A DNA stretch of 64,000 nucleotides from Spirochaetales bacterium (GTDB lineage: Bacteria > Spirochaetota > Spirochaetia > UBA9216): positions 124,001 through 188,000 of the forward strand of contig JAEINK010000002.1 of assembly GCA_016342585.1 (NCBI GenBank), given 5' to 3'. The stretch's first letter is position 1. The number at the start of each line of letters is the position of its first letter. Both the position numbers and the translations under genes were made by a program. The notes under the pieces are model-generated. The model was not told the DNA's origin. It worked only from the letters and a program-made list of their open reading frames with translations, and did not search any database. Positions 45,182 through 53,405 of this stretch are shown in pieces.

Positions 45182-46059
45182 GATTGGTGTTTAATAACCT
45201 CACTTCTTATCTGTTCTTGGATATCTGATGCAAAGGGTATGAATCTTTCTGAATTATATTCACAAATCAGAAGATTGTTATAATCTTTTAGTTGCTTGAA
45301 AACTTCAGAGAAAGGAATTTTCCCCCAGAATGGCGGAAGGTGGATATCTCCCCGGCCAAATTCAAATCTATATCCGAGGGGGAGTGTATCATGAGTCGTT
45401 CTGTCGGTCAAACGAGATTCTTCGAATACACCCGTATTATCACTGAGGTGAAGATGACCCAAATAGGGGAGTGCCTTTTCAAGAGATTCTAAAAAATTGA
45501 AATCAAAATATTTCGAGGCAATGAAGGCATGACCTGTATCGAAATTCATTTTAAGATTAGGGTGATCGATTTCCTTCACAATGTTAATAACCGGTTGGAC
45601 TCTTTCTACCTCAATATTTTCAATGCAGAGAACAACATTTTCATTAGCAGCCAGATGAGCTCCTTTTAGGAGAGACTCCATAAATAAATTTTCCACTCTA
45701 TTATTTTTACTTTCTTCTTCATAATGAATCACCAGGGTTGAACTGCCGAGGGATTTACAAATATTTATTGAAGATTCAAGGACCTGTTCGTGTAAGGAAT
45801 GATTTTCTTCCACCCTTAGATCCAGACCACGTCCTATATGTGTCGAAAGAATCAGTGGAGAGCTTAGAAAAATCTCTTTGAGTTTTTTTAGCCAGGGCTG
45901 ACAAACCTCACCTCCAATAATAAGAGGAAAAGAGTCAAGCCGTAGTTCTGCTGCCTGGAATCCAGCTGCATAGATTTCCGAGAGTTTTTTGGTTAATCCT
46001 TCAAGCGAGTGAATAGAGGAAGGTATATTGATTCCGATAACAGGTTTTAATTTATCCAT
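45178..46059 (-). CDS. Sugar isomerase/epimerase-like TIM-barrel protein 2
   Basis: The 293-residue protein of the same superfamily has AELRLDSF, STHIGRG, LVIHYEEE, LCIENIE, NFDTGHAFIA, GHLHLSDN and ICEYNS. No ribosome site precedes its ATG, and a TTGACT-N17-TATATT promoter ends 5 bases before it, so the message is probably leaderless. The island palindrome lies just upstream of the -35, placing it in the same regulon. Confidence 0.78.
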   Translation of the reverse strand: MDKLKPVIGINIPSSIHSLEGLTKKLSEIYAAGFQAAELRLDSFPLIIGGEVCQPWLKKLKEIFLSSPLILSTHIGRGLDLRVEENHSLHEQVLESSINICKSLGSSTLVIHYEEESKNNRVENLFMESLLKGAHLAANENVVLCIENIEVERVQPVINIVKEIDHPNLKMNFDTGHAFIASKYFDFNFLESLEKALPYLGHLHLSDNTGVFEESRLTDRTTHDTLPLGYRFEFGRGDIHLPPFWGKIPFSEVFKQLKDYNNLLICEYNSERFIPFASDIQEQIRSEVIKHQS

Positions 46060-46064
46060 ATTTT

Positions 46065-46093
46065 AATATAAATTTAACTTGCATATAAGTCAA
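46065..46093 (-). promoter_or_regulatory. Promoter of the TIM-barrel pair, likely leaderless
   Basis: On the minus strand, TTGACT (46088-46093), 17 bases, and TATATT (46065-46070). The start codon A is at 46059, the sixth base after the -10, so transcription should start at or beside the ATG. Confidence 0.65.
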
Positions 46094-46096
46094 TAT

Positions 46097-46114
46097 ATGA
46101 AAATAAAATTTCAT
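46097..46114. promoter_or_regulatory. Palindromic operator upstream of the TIM-barrel pair
   Basis: ATGAAA-ATAAAA-TTTCAT has perfect half-sites. It sits 3 bases upstream of the -35 box and overlaps the stop codon of the upstream metallo-hydrolase gene. Confidence 0.75.
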
Positions 46115-46953
46115 AAATCTATAATCATACCGTCATATGCTGTTTTAATTCCTTCCTTGTTAAGGATGTTGCGAAGTTTTTTATATGAATAATTTTTATG
46201 TCCGATATGGTTAACTACCATGCTTGATGGCTTTAATGCTTTTTTCAATAAGATATTTCCTTTTATATCATTATGGCAGGACTCCGGGGAGGTCTCTGCA
46301 AATGTGCAATCGCTGATTAATAGATCAATCTTCAGTTTTTTCAGATGGCTCATAGTCTTCTCGGGTAGGTTTTTGGGCGCATCCATAAGGTACAGAACTC
46401 GTAACCCCCTTTTATTTTTCACAATATAGGCAAAAGATTCGTCTCTATATTTTTTTTTCTTAAGATGACCAGTTTCAACAGGAGTGATTGTTAAGGAGCC
46501 TAGAATAATGACATCCAGAGGGGCGATTTTTTTTATTTGGTATGATTCCGATTCAATGGGCAGGCTCCTTGTTTTTTTATTAAAGAGAAATTTTCCTGAA
46601 GCAGTTTTAAAGGTCGAATTTCCCATGAAAACGGGGAGTGGATTTCTGATGATGAATCCCTTTTTCAAGGAACCTTGCAAAATAGATCGGAGGCCTAAGA
46701 TATGATCTTCATGTCGGTGGGTTAAAAAGACACCCGAAAAACTCCGTTCATCAATCTGGTTTTTCTCTAGTAATGCAGATAATTGAGGAGGAGTATCTAT
46801 CAGGATGGTTGTCGATTCATCTTCAATTAATGTACAACTATTCTGTCTGAAATTCTTTTCTCTATTTTCCCTGGCATTGTTGCAATGTGAACAGTTACAC
46901 CTGAAGGCAGGAACTCCCTCATTCGCACCGGTACCCAGCAGTCTAATTTTCAT
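46111..46953 (-). CDS. PhnP-like metallo-beta-lactamase-fold phosphodiesterase
   Basis: The 280-residue protein has the PhnP-type opening LGTGANEGVPAFRCNCSHC (structural zinc cysteines), a PPQLSALL segment and the catalytic THRHEDH motif. Later ligands are in VETGHLKK, DAPKN and NHIGHKNY. PhnP hydrolyses ribosyl 1,2-cyclic phosphate in phosphonate breakdown. No phn lyase genes are in this window, so a role on another cyclic phosphate ester, such as a cyclic inositol or sugar phosphate, is possible. Its start overlaps the HD gene by 4 bases. Confidence 0.8.
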   Translation of the reverse strand: MKIRLLGTGANEGVPAFRCNCSHCNNARENREKNFRQNSCTLIEDESTTILIDTPPQLSALLEKNQIDERSFSGVFLTHRHEDHILGLRSILQGSLKKGFIIRNPLPVFMGNSTFKTASGKFLFNKKTRSLPIESESYQIKKIAPLDVIILGSLTITPVETGHLKKKKYRDESFAYIVKNKRGLRVLYLMDAPKNLPEKTMSHLKKLKIDLLISDCTFAETSPESCHNDIKGNILLKKALKPSSMVVNHIGHKNYSYKKLRNILNKEGIKTAYDGMIIDL

Positions 46954-47831
46954 GAACCACAGACATCTAAAAGAATAGATCTTATGGCAATGAGGTCGTT
47001 ATTTTCAGGGCAATTTTTTCCAAGAATATGTATCTCTGAGTTAATTATTTTTTGACGGATTATATCCTGTCCTTCAGGAGTCATTCTATCAAACATATAA
47101 TGTACTTTTCCCGAAAGGGCTTGGACACTCCTGTTCGATTCTTCCCAATTTGTAAGAATGTTGGCATCCATGTATGCAAAGGAGTCAGCATAGGTCAAAA
47201 TATCATTAAGATCGTTCAGGTTTAAATCGGGTTCGACTTCCGAAGGTTTAAATATATTTTGATTGGCTTTCTTTTCTCCTCCCAGTTCATGCCTGAGAAT
47301 AAGGTAAGTCAGATCGTTTTTAAATCCATCCGGGAAAATACATCCATCTAAAGTTATTTCATCGAGTAGTCGGGAGACTGTCCTTACAGAATTTTGTGTA
47401 TGTATCTTTTTAAATTCAATATAAGCTTCAGGATTATTTCTTGTCTTCCCTTCCCCCATGGCCATTTGCCGGGGATAGGAGCGTTCCGAATCGTGGAGAT
47501 GTCCAGCCACCCTTAATAATTCAAGGCTGTATCCTGAAAGTCCCTTTTTTAATCCTAATTCCACTCCATTATAAGCTGTTATTTCTGCATGGATATGATC
47601 GATCGTACCAGAAGTCGGATTACTAATTCGACTATTAATGTATTCGTTCGATTCCAGTTGATTTCGATGGAGTGAGATAAGTTTCTTAATTGTATTCGGA
47701 GAGAATCCTGGAATTTTTAATGGTTTGATGGGGAGGTTTATTAAATCATCTCTTCTGGAAGATAGAAAATCTATTGCTTCTGGGCAAAGTGTAAATGCTT
47801 GTCCTTGTAGATGTGAAAGTATGTGGTCCAT
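46950..47831 (-). CDS. HD-domain protein with full dimetal ligand set
   Basis: The 293-residue protein has a likely ligand set H81 (IDHIHAE), H113-D114 (GHLHDSE), H144 (KKIHTQN), H181 (LRHELGG) and D216 (TYADSFAY). This spacing matches HD proteins with two metals: phosphohydrolases and also the diiron oxygenases MIOX and PhnZ. I cannot choose between hydrolase and oxygenase from sequence. It is encoded with the PhnP-like gene and divergent from the kinase gene. Confidence 0.7.
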   Translation of the reverse strand: MDHILSHLQGQAFTLCPEAIDFLSSRRDDLINLPIKPLKIPGFSPNTIKKLISLHRNQLESNEYINSRISNPTSGTIDHIHAEITAYNGVELGLKKGLSGYSLELLRVAGHLHDSERSYPRQMAMGEGKTRNNPEAYIEFKKIHTQNSVRTVSRLLDEITLDGCIFPDGFKNDLTYLILRHELGGEKKANQNIFKPSEVEPDLNLNDLNDILTYADSFAYMDANILTNWEESNRSVQALSGKVHYMFDRMTPEGQDIIRQKIINSEIHILGKNCPENNDLIAIRSILLDVCGS

Positions 47832-47904
47832 ATAAACTCCTTTTTCATTGTAACTTTTATTGTATCAACTCTTTTTCTTGGTGATAAGTGTAAAATGATT
47901 ATAA

Positions 47905-47922
47905 ATGAAATAAAAGTTGCAA
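47905..47922. promoter_or_regulatory. Weak palindrome site in the divergent HD/kinase region
   Basis: ATGAAA-TAAAAG-TTGCAA keeps the left half-site but has mismatches in the right. It lies 74 bases upstream of the HD gene start and may serve the minus-strand operon. Confidence 0.3.
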
Positions 47923-47996
47923 AAAACACTTTTAAAGAAATATAACTTGTATAAATAATAAGATAATGATAGAATTATTTGCATTGTAAGTTTGAT

Positions 47997-48014
47997 ATGA
48001 AAAATAATTTTCAT
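47997..48014. promoter_or_regulatory. Palindromic operator upstream of the kinase gene
   Basis: ATGAAA-AATAAT-TTTCAT has perfect half-sites and ends 11 bases before the start codon. It covers a possible -10 (AATAAT), so binding would block transcription. Confidence 0.7.
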
Positions 48015-48025
48015 AGAGGGAAAGT

Positions 48026-49201
48026 ATGTTTGATAGAAAGGATGACAAAATATTATATTTAAGGTTAGGTGAATTAAATATTGGAGTACTGCATTTGGAC
48101 TTTTATGAGTTCCAGTACGCTCTTGATCACCTTCTTCCATATTCTTCAGAAAACAATAAAAATTTCATTCCGGATAAGTCAGAAATAGCGGCCAGGATTG
48201 TTTCTCCTGATTTTTACAGGAATATAAAATTGAAACCTGAAAAGATGGGTAATATTATTTTGGATTCAGAAATTGCTGGTTTGACTCTTCAGTTATTTAA
48301 AGGAATTATTTCCGGAGAATATGATTTGAATTGGGTGGATGAACATTTCTACTTCGATATTCGAAGTTTTATTTTTTTCCCCAGGACAGAATACTTTACT
48401 CCAGAGGTTATTCTGCATCTCCAATCCAAACCATATCTCAAATTTGAACCCTATCAGAAAAAATTGGAGGAATTTCAGGGTATTGGCTACAAAGATTTCA
48501 GGGAGGCAAACAGAGAGATCGATTCATCTCTGGTAAAACTGAGCAAAAAGCTGATATCCAGGTATAATTCCCCTGTATTTATTGGTCTTGCTGGTCCGAC
48601 TGCTGCAGGAAAGACCGAGTTTACCGAGCAGTTGAAAGAGGCCGTCTTTAAGAGCGGATTTAAGGCGGCCTCTCTGGAAATGGATAATTTTTTTATGGAT
48701 CGTGATTATAGAGAGGCTGAAGGGATTGGTTCAATGGGAAGCTCAAGTCTTCATTATGATCTTCTGGTCGATTCTTTAGAAAAACTTAAATTGGGTATAG
48801 AGTGTGAAATTCCTCAGTATGATTTTATAACCGCCAAATCTTCCCATGACCAGAATCATTTACTGAAACCGGAAGGGAAAACTCTAAATCTGTTGCCTGC
48901 AGATATTATATATGTGGAAGGAAATTTCCCTTTTCTTTACAAAGATGTCGGTAAATATATTAACATTAAAATATTCTATCTTACCGATGATCCCGTTCGT
49001 TTAAAAAGAAAGTGGAAAAGGGATATCGATTACAGGAAAAAATATGATCCCAAATACCTATGTAATAGATACTTCAGAACACAGTTTTTAAAAGCAAGTG
49101 AGTGTTATCTTCCGCAACTTGCATCCTCCGATATTGTCGCCGATACAACTCTTGCGCATATTTGGCTTTCCCGGGAGTGTGAAGAGCTTCTTATAAAGTA
49201 G
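48026..49201 (+). CDS. Uridine kinase / phosphoribulokinase-like P-loop kinase with N-terminal extension
   Basis: Residues ~185-391 form a PRK/uridine-kinase domain: Walker A GPTAAGKT (~190-197), SLEMDNFFMDRDYR, PQYDFIT, DIIYVEGNFPFLY and a lid RLKRKWKRDIDYRKK. Residues 1-~180 are an extension without a motif I recognise. The class phosphorylates nucleosides, ribulose phosphate or similar hydroxyls. The operator at its promoter links it to the phytase regulon, so a sugar or polyol kinase is a better guess than a housekeeping uridine kinase. Confidence 0.75.
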   Translation: MFDRKDDKILYLRLGELNIGVLHLDFYEFQYALDHLLPYSSENNKNFIPDKSEIAARIVSPDFYRNIKLKPEKMGNIILDSEIAGLTLQLFKGIISGEYDLNWVDEHFYFDIRSFIFFPRTEYFTPEVILHLQSKPYLKFEPYQKKLEEFQGIGYKDFREANREIDSSLVKLSKKLISRYNSPVFIGLAGPTAAGKTEFTEQLKEAVFKSGFKAASLEMDNFFMDRDYREAEGIGSMGSSSLHYDLLVDSLEKLKLGIECEIPQYDFITAKSSHDQNHLLKPEGKTLNLLPADIIYVEGNFPFLYKDVGKYINIKIFYLTDDPVRLKRKWKRDIDYRKKYDPKYLCNRYFRTQFLKASECYLPQLASSDIVADTTLAHIWLSRECEELLIK

Positions 49202-49227
49202 AATATTGAAGGGTGGATGAAATAATA

Positions 49228-49262
49228 AGGATCCAATCTTGCATACAGCAAAATTGGATCCT
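49228..49262. terminator. Perfect 10-base inverted repeat, possible bidirectional terminator
   Basis: AGGATCCAAT (49228-49237) pairs with ATTGGATCCT (49253-49262) between the convergent kinase and MFS genes. T-runs are weak on both sides. Confidence 0.5.
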
Positions 49263-49306
49263 CCATAAACTAAAAAATATTTTCAGGATTGCATATTGAT
49301 TAGTCC

Positions 49307-50668
49307 CTATATCTTGGTTTCGCTGTGATCAGCAGGTTCTTCGCCCGGTTCACCTCGGGTCACACCACTCATAGTGAAGAAAGCCGCTACCATGAAGATG
49401 GCGGAAACAAGGAATACAACCCGGGGACCAAAGGCATCTCTGAGACCGCCAGTCAGTATGGGTGCGATAACCCCGGCCATCTGAGAGAAGAAGTAGTAGA
49501 GCCCCGTATAGATACCCATCGTCGTGTAGGACGCCATTTGCCACAGCATGGGGAAAGAGTTTGTTACTATAGAACCCCAGAAGATCCCAAAGACAAAAAG
49601 GAGTCCCCAGAAGATGGCTACGGCAGCCATTCCTGTAATTCCCAGCATGGTCATGAGGGGTTGATGCAGGAAGAGGAGGGTCACAATAATTGCAACGCCC
49701 ATGAGGGCAAATCGTATGACCTTTTTTCTACCAATCTTGTGAGCGAGAATCCCCGAAGGTATGGCGAAAACCGCATAGGCTATTCCAACCATACCGGCTG
49801 AAAGGCCTGCTGTTCCCGGACTCAGTCCAAGGGAGTTCACTCCATAGAGTCCTATCCAGGGGAGAACGCCCTGATACCCGATAAACCAGAGTAGAAGGGA
49901 GATGAGGATGAGGAGTACCGATTTGTCCCCGGATGTAAAAATGTACTTTATTGACTTGATGATTGGAACCTTTTTCTCTTCCTCGCTCTCCAAAGGCTGC
50001 TTCTTTTCCTTTACAAAAAGAAAGAGAAGAAGGGTTGCCAGGACGACGAGTACCGCCGCGATTAAAAAGGGTAGACTTCCAATATAGGTAGCGTTTCGCC
50101 CCTCGAGGAGGTGGGGAAACTCTTTTATGGTTTTACCGATTATCGGCAGGGAAATGTTCACATCATAAAGCTTGGCAAGTCCAACTGTTCCCACGATGGC
50201 GGCGATTCCACCCATAGTGTTAATAATCCCGTTGGCTTCCGATCTGTACTCTCCCGGGATGATATCGGGCATGAGTGCGACAACCGGACCGCGAGCGGCC
50301 TGTTTCACAAGGTTGAGCAGGAATATGAGGATTATGAGGAATCCCAGTGATTTCAGGGCTGCCGAAGGAAGGAGGGCAAAGAAAATGGCGGTAAGGGGCA
50401 GACAAATAATAATATAGGGCATTCTGCGACCGATGGCAGTCCGCGTCCTGTCTGAAAGAGCCGAGAAAACCGGAATCAGGAGGATGGCAAAGAGATTATC
50501 AAGGCCCATAAGGCTTCCAACCAACCCATCCCTGGACAGGAAGTTTTTAAGGAAAATAGGGACATATGTATCGTAGAGGGGATCCATAAGACCCATGGTA
50601 AAAAAGCCTAACCCAATTAAAAACGTGATGCCGTAATAGGCCTTCATGCCTTCTTTTTTGTCTTTCAT
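49307..50668 (-). CDS. MFS transporter, glycoside/cation symporter-like
   Basis: The 453-residue protein has 12 predicted helices, starting ITFLIGLGFFTMGLMDPLYDTYVPIFLKNF. The MFS signature between helices 2 and 3 is AILLIPVFSALSDRTRTAIGRRMPYI, and GILAHKIGRKKVIRFALM lies in the second half. The pattern resembles GPH/SLC45-type sugar carriers. The substrate is unknown. Its C-terminal tail is acidic. It is divergent from the KamA-like gene. Confidence 0.82.
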   Translation of the reverse strand: MKDKKEGMKAYYGITFLIGLGFFTMGLMDPLYDTYVPIFLKNFLSRDGLVGSLMGLDNLFAILLIPVFSALSDRTRTAIGRRMPYIIICLPLTAIFFALLPSAALKSLGFLIILIFLLNLVKQAARGPVVALMPDIIPGEYRSEANGIINTMGGIAAIVGTVGLAKLYDVNISLPIIGKTIKEFPHLLEGRNATYIGSLPFLIAAVLVVLATLLLFLFVKEKKQPLESEEEKKVPIIKSIKYIFTSGDKSVLLILISLLLWFIGYQGVLPWIGLYGVNSLGLSPGTAGLSAGMVGIAYAVFAIPSGILAHKIGRKKVIRFALMGVAIIVTLLFLHQPLMTMLGITGMAAVAIFWGLLFVFGIFWGSIVTNSFPMLWQMASYTTMGIYTGLYYFFSQMAGVIAPILTGGLRDAFGPRVVFLVSAIFMVAAFFTMSGVTRGEPGEEPADHSETKI

Positions 50669-50775
50669 TTTTTCTCCTGGAAAGTATTAAAATGATTTTT
50701 TATTCAACTGGTTCATTGTAGTACAGAACAACGGTGGTGACAATTAGTTGTTTGAAATAGTATAATTGGATTTCC

Positions 50776-51948
50776 ATGAAGCCCGAAATTGAAACCAGCA
50801 GGAAAAGTACTATTATAAGTAAGCTCATCAGTACCCGAATAAAGCTTGAGGAACTGATCGAGCTCTCCCCGGAAGAGGCCGCTTATTGGGATAAGCCCGG
50901 AGCCGTGACCAATCTTCCCTTAAAAATTAACACCTCCTACTCAAGGCTGATAGAAACGCACCAAAAAGAGGGGAGTGTCGATGGGGCCTCTCCGGATCCT
51001 ATCCGAATCCAGACGGTCCCTACTGTTCATGAATTGAACATCTTGCCTTATGAGACAGGGGATCCCCTGGGTGAGGGGTATTACACTCCTGAAACTCGAC
51101 TGATCCATCAGTACCCCGATCGCATCCTCATTAAGGTAACCGATCGATGTGCCGTTTATTGCCGGCATTGTTTTCGTCGAAGTTTTGCCGGCGGTACCGC
51201 CGGTGATATAAGTGCGTCCGAAATTGAACACATTGCGGACTATTTGAAAGGCCGGCCCGGAGTCAATGAGATTCTCCTCTCCGGTGGGGATTGTCTGACC
51301 CTCTCTGATGGCAAACTGGCCTCCATGATGGACTCCCTTGCCGACGGGCAGAAGGAGCGAACCTTTCGGCTTTGTACAAGGATACCTGTTGTCGCCCCTT
51401 CCCGTATTACACCGGAACTTGTGAGTCTCCTTGCCGTACGAAAACCAGTGTGGGTGGCCACCCAGTTCAACCACCCCCGTGAACTCACCTTTGAATCCCG
51501 GGCTGCGATCACACGCCTCCTTGCGGGGGGGATCCCTGTTGTCAATCAGGCTGTCCTTCTGCGGGGTGTCAACGATAATGTGGAGACCCTTGCCGAACTT
51601 TTTACCACCCTGGTCGCTGTCGGTATTAAACCCTACTACCTCTTTCAGGGGGACCTTGCGGCCGGGACTTCACACCTTCGTGTTGGACTTAAAAGGGGGC
51701 TTGGGATAGTGAAGGAGCTGCGCGGCCGGTTGAGCGGCCTTGCTATGCCTGTTTATGCGGTAGATCTTCCCGACGGCGGAGGAAAAATGGTTTTATCGGA
51801 AAAGGATTTTTTACGGGATGAACCGCCTGAACATTCAGGAGGGGTCGGCAATCCTGATGGTAATGCTGGTTCCGGGGGCATATCCGGCTGGCGGGTTTTT
51901 GAAGGCTCGGACGGGCGGGAGCGCTTCTATCCTCTTGAAAATTGTTAG
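50776..51948 (+). CDS. KamA-family radical SAM protein (lysine 2,3-aminomutase-like)
   Basis: The 390-residue protein has the radical SAM cluster C125-x3-C129-x2-C132 in DRCAVYCRHCFRRSF, the GGDCLTL motif and the PLP-lysine motif DLPDGGGKM near residue ~335. KamA moves the alpha-amino group of lysine to the beta carbon; the closely related EpmB does this for modification of elongation factor P. No epmA or efp is in this window, so free lysine versus EF-P cannot be decided. A Gly/Asn-rich stretch precedes the C-terminus. Confidence 0.85.
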   Translation: MKPEIETSRKSTIISKLISTRIKLEELIELSPEEAAYWDKPGAVTNLPLKINTSYSRLIETHQKEGSVDGASPDPIRIQTVPTVHELNILPYETGDPLGEGYYTPETRLIHQYPDRILIKVTDRCAVYCRHCFRRSFAGGTAGDISASEIEHIADYLKGRPGVNEILLSGGDCLTLSDGKLASMMDSLADGQKERTFRLCTRIPVVAPSRITPELVSLLAVRKPVWVATQFNHPRELTFESRAAITRLLAGGIPVVNQAVLLRGVNDNVETLAELFTTLVAVGIKPYYLFQGDLAAGTSHLRVGLKRGLGIVKELRGRLSGLAMPVYAVDLPDGGGKMVLSEKDFLRDEPPEHSGGVGNPDGNAGSGGISGWRVFEGSDGRERFYPLENC

Positions 51949-51965
51949 GCTTATAAGGATGAAAT

Positions 51966-52544
51966 ATGGAAGAAAATAAGAATGAGTACCTCCACTGGAA
52001 GGAGATTGACAGAAAAATACTGGCCGATTGCCATATCTTCAAGGTTGTGAGTGCCCTCAGGGAGGACCCCTACGGCAGCCGGGTGGACCGGTTCCTCCTT
52101 GATGCTCCCGACTGGGTCACCGTTATTCCCATTGTGGAATCCGATGAGGGGGAGAAGTGCCTGATGGTAAAACAGTATCGACATGGAAGTTCTTCCGTCA
52201 CCAGGGAGTTTCCCGCAGGAACCGTCGATCCGGGGGAGAAGCCGGAAGATGCAATGCACAGGGAACTCCTGGAGGAGACGGGGTACACGGCCGGAGAGAT
52301 GGTTCTACTCGGTGCCGTGAATCCGAATTCGGCCTTCATGAATAATACTCAATACATCTATGCCGCCCGGGACCTTAAGAAGGTCGGTGGCCAGGACCTC
52401 GATGAACATGAAGAGGTGGAATTTGAACTTCTTCTTTTATCAGAAGTCCTGGAGAAGATGGGTCGGGGGGATTTTTCCAACGGGACCATGATGACCGCCC
52501 TCGGATTTTTCATGCGATGGCGGTCGGCAGATGGGGAAAAATAA
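51966..52544 (+). CDS. NUDIX hydrolase (ADP-ribose pyrophosphatase-like)
   Basis: The 192-residue protein has a perfect Nudix box at residues 85-107 (G-x5-E-x7-RELLEETGY). The flanking FPAGTVDPGE and MVKQYRHGS fit the ADP-ribose/NDP-sugar hydrolase group. It follows the KamA-like gene by 17 bases. Confidence 0.88.
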   Translation: MEENKNEYLHWKEIDRKILADCHIFKVVSALREDPYGSRVDRFLLDAPDWVTVIPIVESDEGEKCLMVKQYRHGSSSVTREFPAGTVDPGEKPEDAMHRELLEETGYTAGEMVLLGAVNPNSAFMNNTQYIYAARDLKKVGGQDLDEHEEVEFELLLLSEVLEKMGRGDFSNGTMMTALGFFMRWRSADGEK

Positions 52545-52577
52545 TTTAGAAAAGCGGAATACTGAAGAGGGATTCCT

Positions 52578-52889
52578 TTAATCCCTGTTCCTCCTTCTTC
52601 CATGGCCGGCACCTTTTGTCCCTCCTCCATAGAAAATGGAAACTCCTATTATGAACCCTAAATTATACCAGCCGCCGTTATTATGCACCTCGTATACATT
52701 AATCTTATCGCTGAATATGGAAATAATAAAGGCGAATAACGAGATCATTCCATGCCATATTCCCATAAAGAATCCTGCTGTTTTACCATCTTGATCGGTG
52801 AGACCAGCCATATCATTTGGCCCTGCCACACAGGACGCGAACAGCAGAGCTGTGATCAATAATAGTACAATACCTGTTTTTTTGTTCAT
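52578..52889 (-). CDS. Small predicted lipoprotein, unknown function
   Basis: I choose the internal ATG at 52889 (103 residues) because GGAGG precedes it; a start at 52904 would put the site inside the gene. It has a lipobox FASC (Cys20), a membrane-like stretch (MISLFAFIISIFS), YNLGFIIGVSIFYGGG and a basic tail. I do not recognise a family. Confidence 0.6.
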   Translation of the reverse strand: MNKKTGIVLLLITALLFASCVAGPNDMAGLTDQDGKTAGFFMGIWHGMISLFAFIISIFSDKINVYEVHNNGGWYNLGFIIGVSIFYGGGTKGAGHGRRRNRD

Positions 52890-53030
52890 TATATCCTCCA
52901 TCATAAGTATACAACCAGGAGGAGATGTTTATTCAAAGAAAATTACTATATAGTGATCAAATTGATTATGAAAATAAAAAAATGATTTTGATTTATTGCT
53001 TTCCCGAAAGGGAGTTCATATAATTGAATC

Positions 53031-53405
53031 ATGAAGAATATATTACTGATTGATGATGACATAAATATCCGTACATCCCTCTCCCGTGAATTGAGATTTC
53101 ATAACTTTCATATAATTCCTGCGGAAACCGGCCTGGTCGCTATCAATAAATTAGAGAAACAGCCTGTCGACTTGATTATTGTTGATATCCGAATGCCCAT
53201 AATGGGAGGACTTGAGTTTATTAAAATAGCAGCGGCTCAATTTTCTCATATCCCTATTATCATCTTATCGGGAACAGTTACACGTGATGTCATCGAAACA
53301 ATTCAACCTTACCGTAACCAGGTGATTGATGTTATCGCAAAACCATGGGATCCTGATTATCTTTTAGATATTATTACAAAAGCCACTACCAATTATGATT
53401 TTTAA
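53031..53405 (+). CDS. Single-domain response regulator
   Basis: The 124-residue CheY-like receiver has acidic pocket DDD (residues 7-9), phosphoacceptor in IIVDIRMP (~D55) and the lysine in IAKPWDPD. There is no output domain. It is convergent with, and overlaps by 4 bases, the hybrid kinase gene, a likely partner. Confidence 0.9.
   Translation: MKNILLIDDDINIRTSLSRELRFHNFHIIPAETGLVAINKLEKQPVDLIIVDIRMPIMGGLEFIKIAAAQFSHIPIIILSGTVTRDVIETIQPYRNQVIDVIAKPWDPDYLLDIITKATTNYDF

Noticed and set aside
46111-46953. Assignment as phosphonate C-P lyase gene phnP
   Set aside because: No phnGHIJKLM genes are present in the window; only a PhnP-like fold and motifs can be supported.
49325-49801. Long open frame on the plus strand inside the MFS gene
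   Set aside because: It is a charged, low-complexity frame opposite clear transmembrane coding sequence and has no ribosome site.
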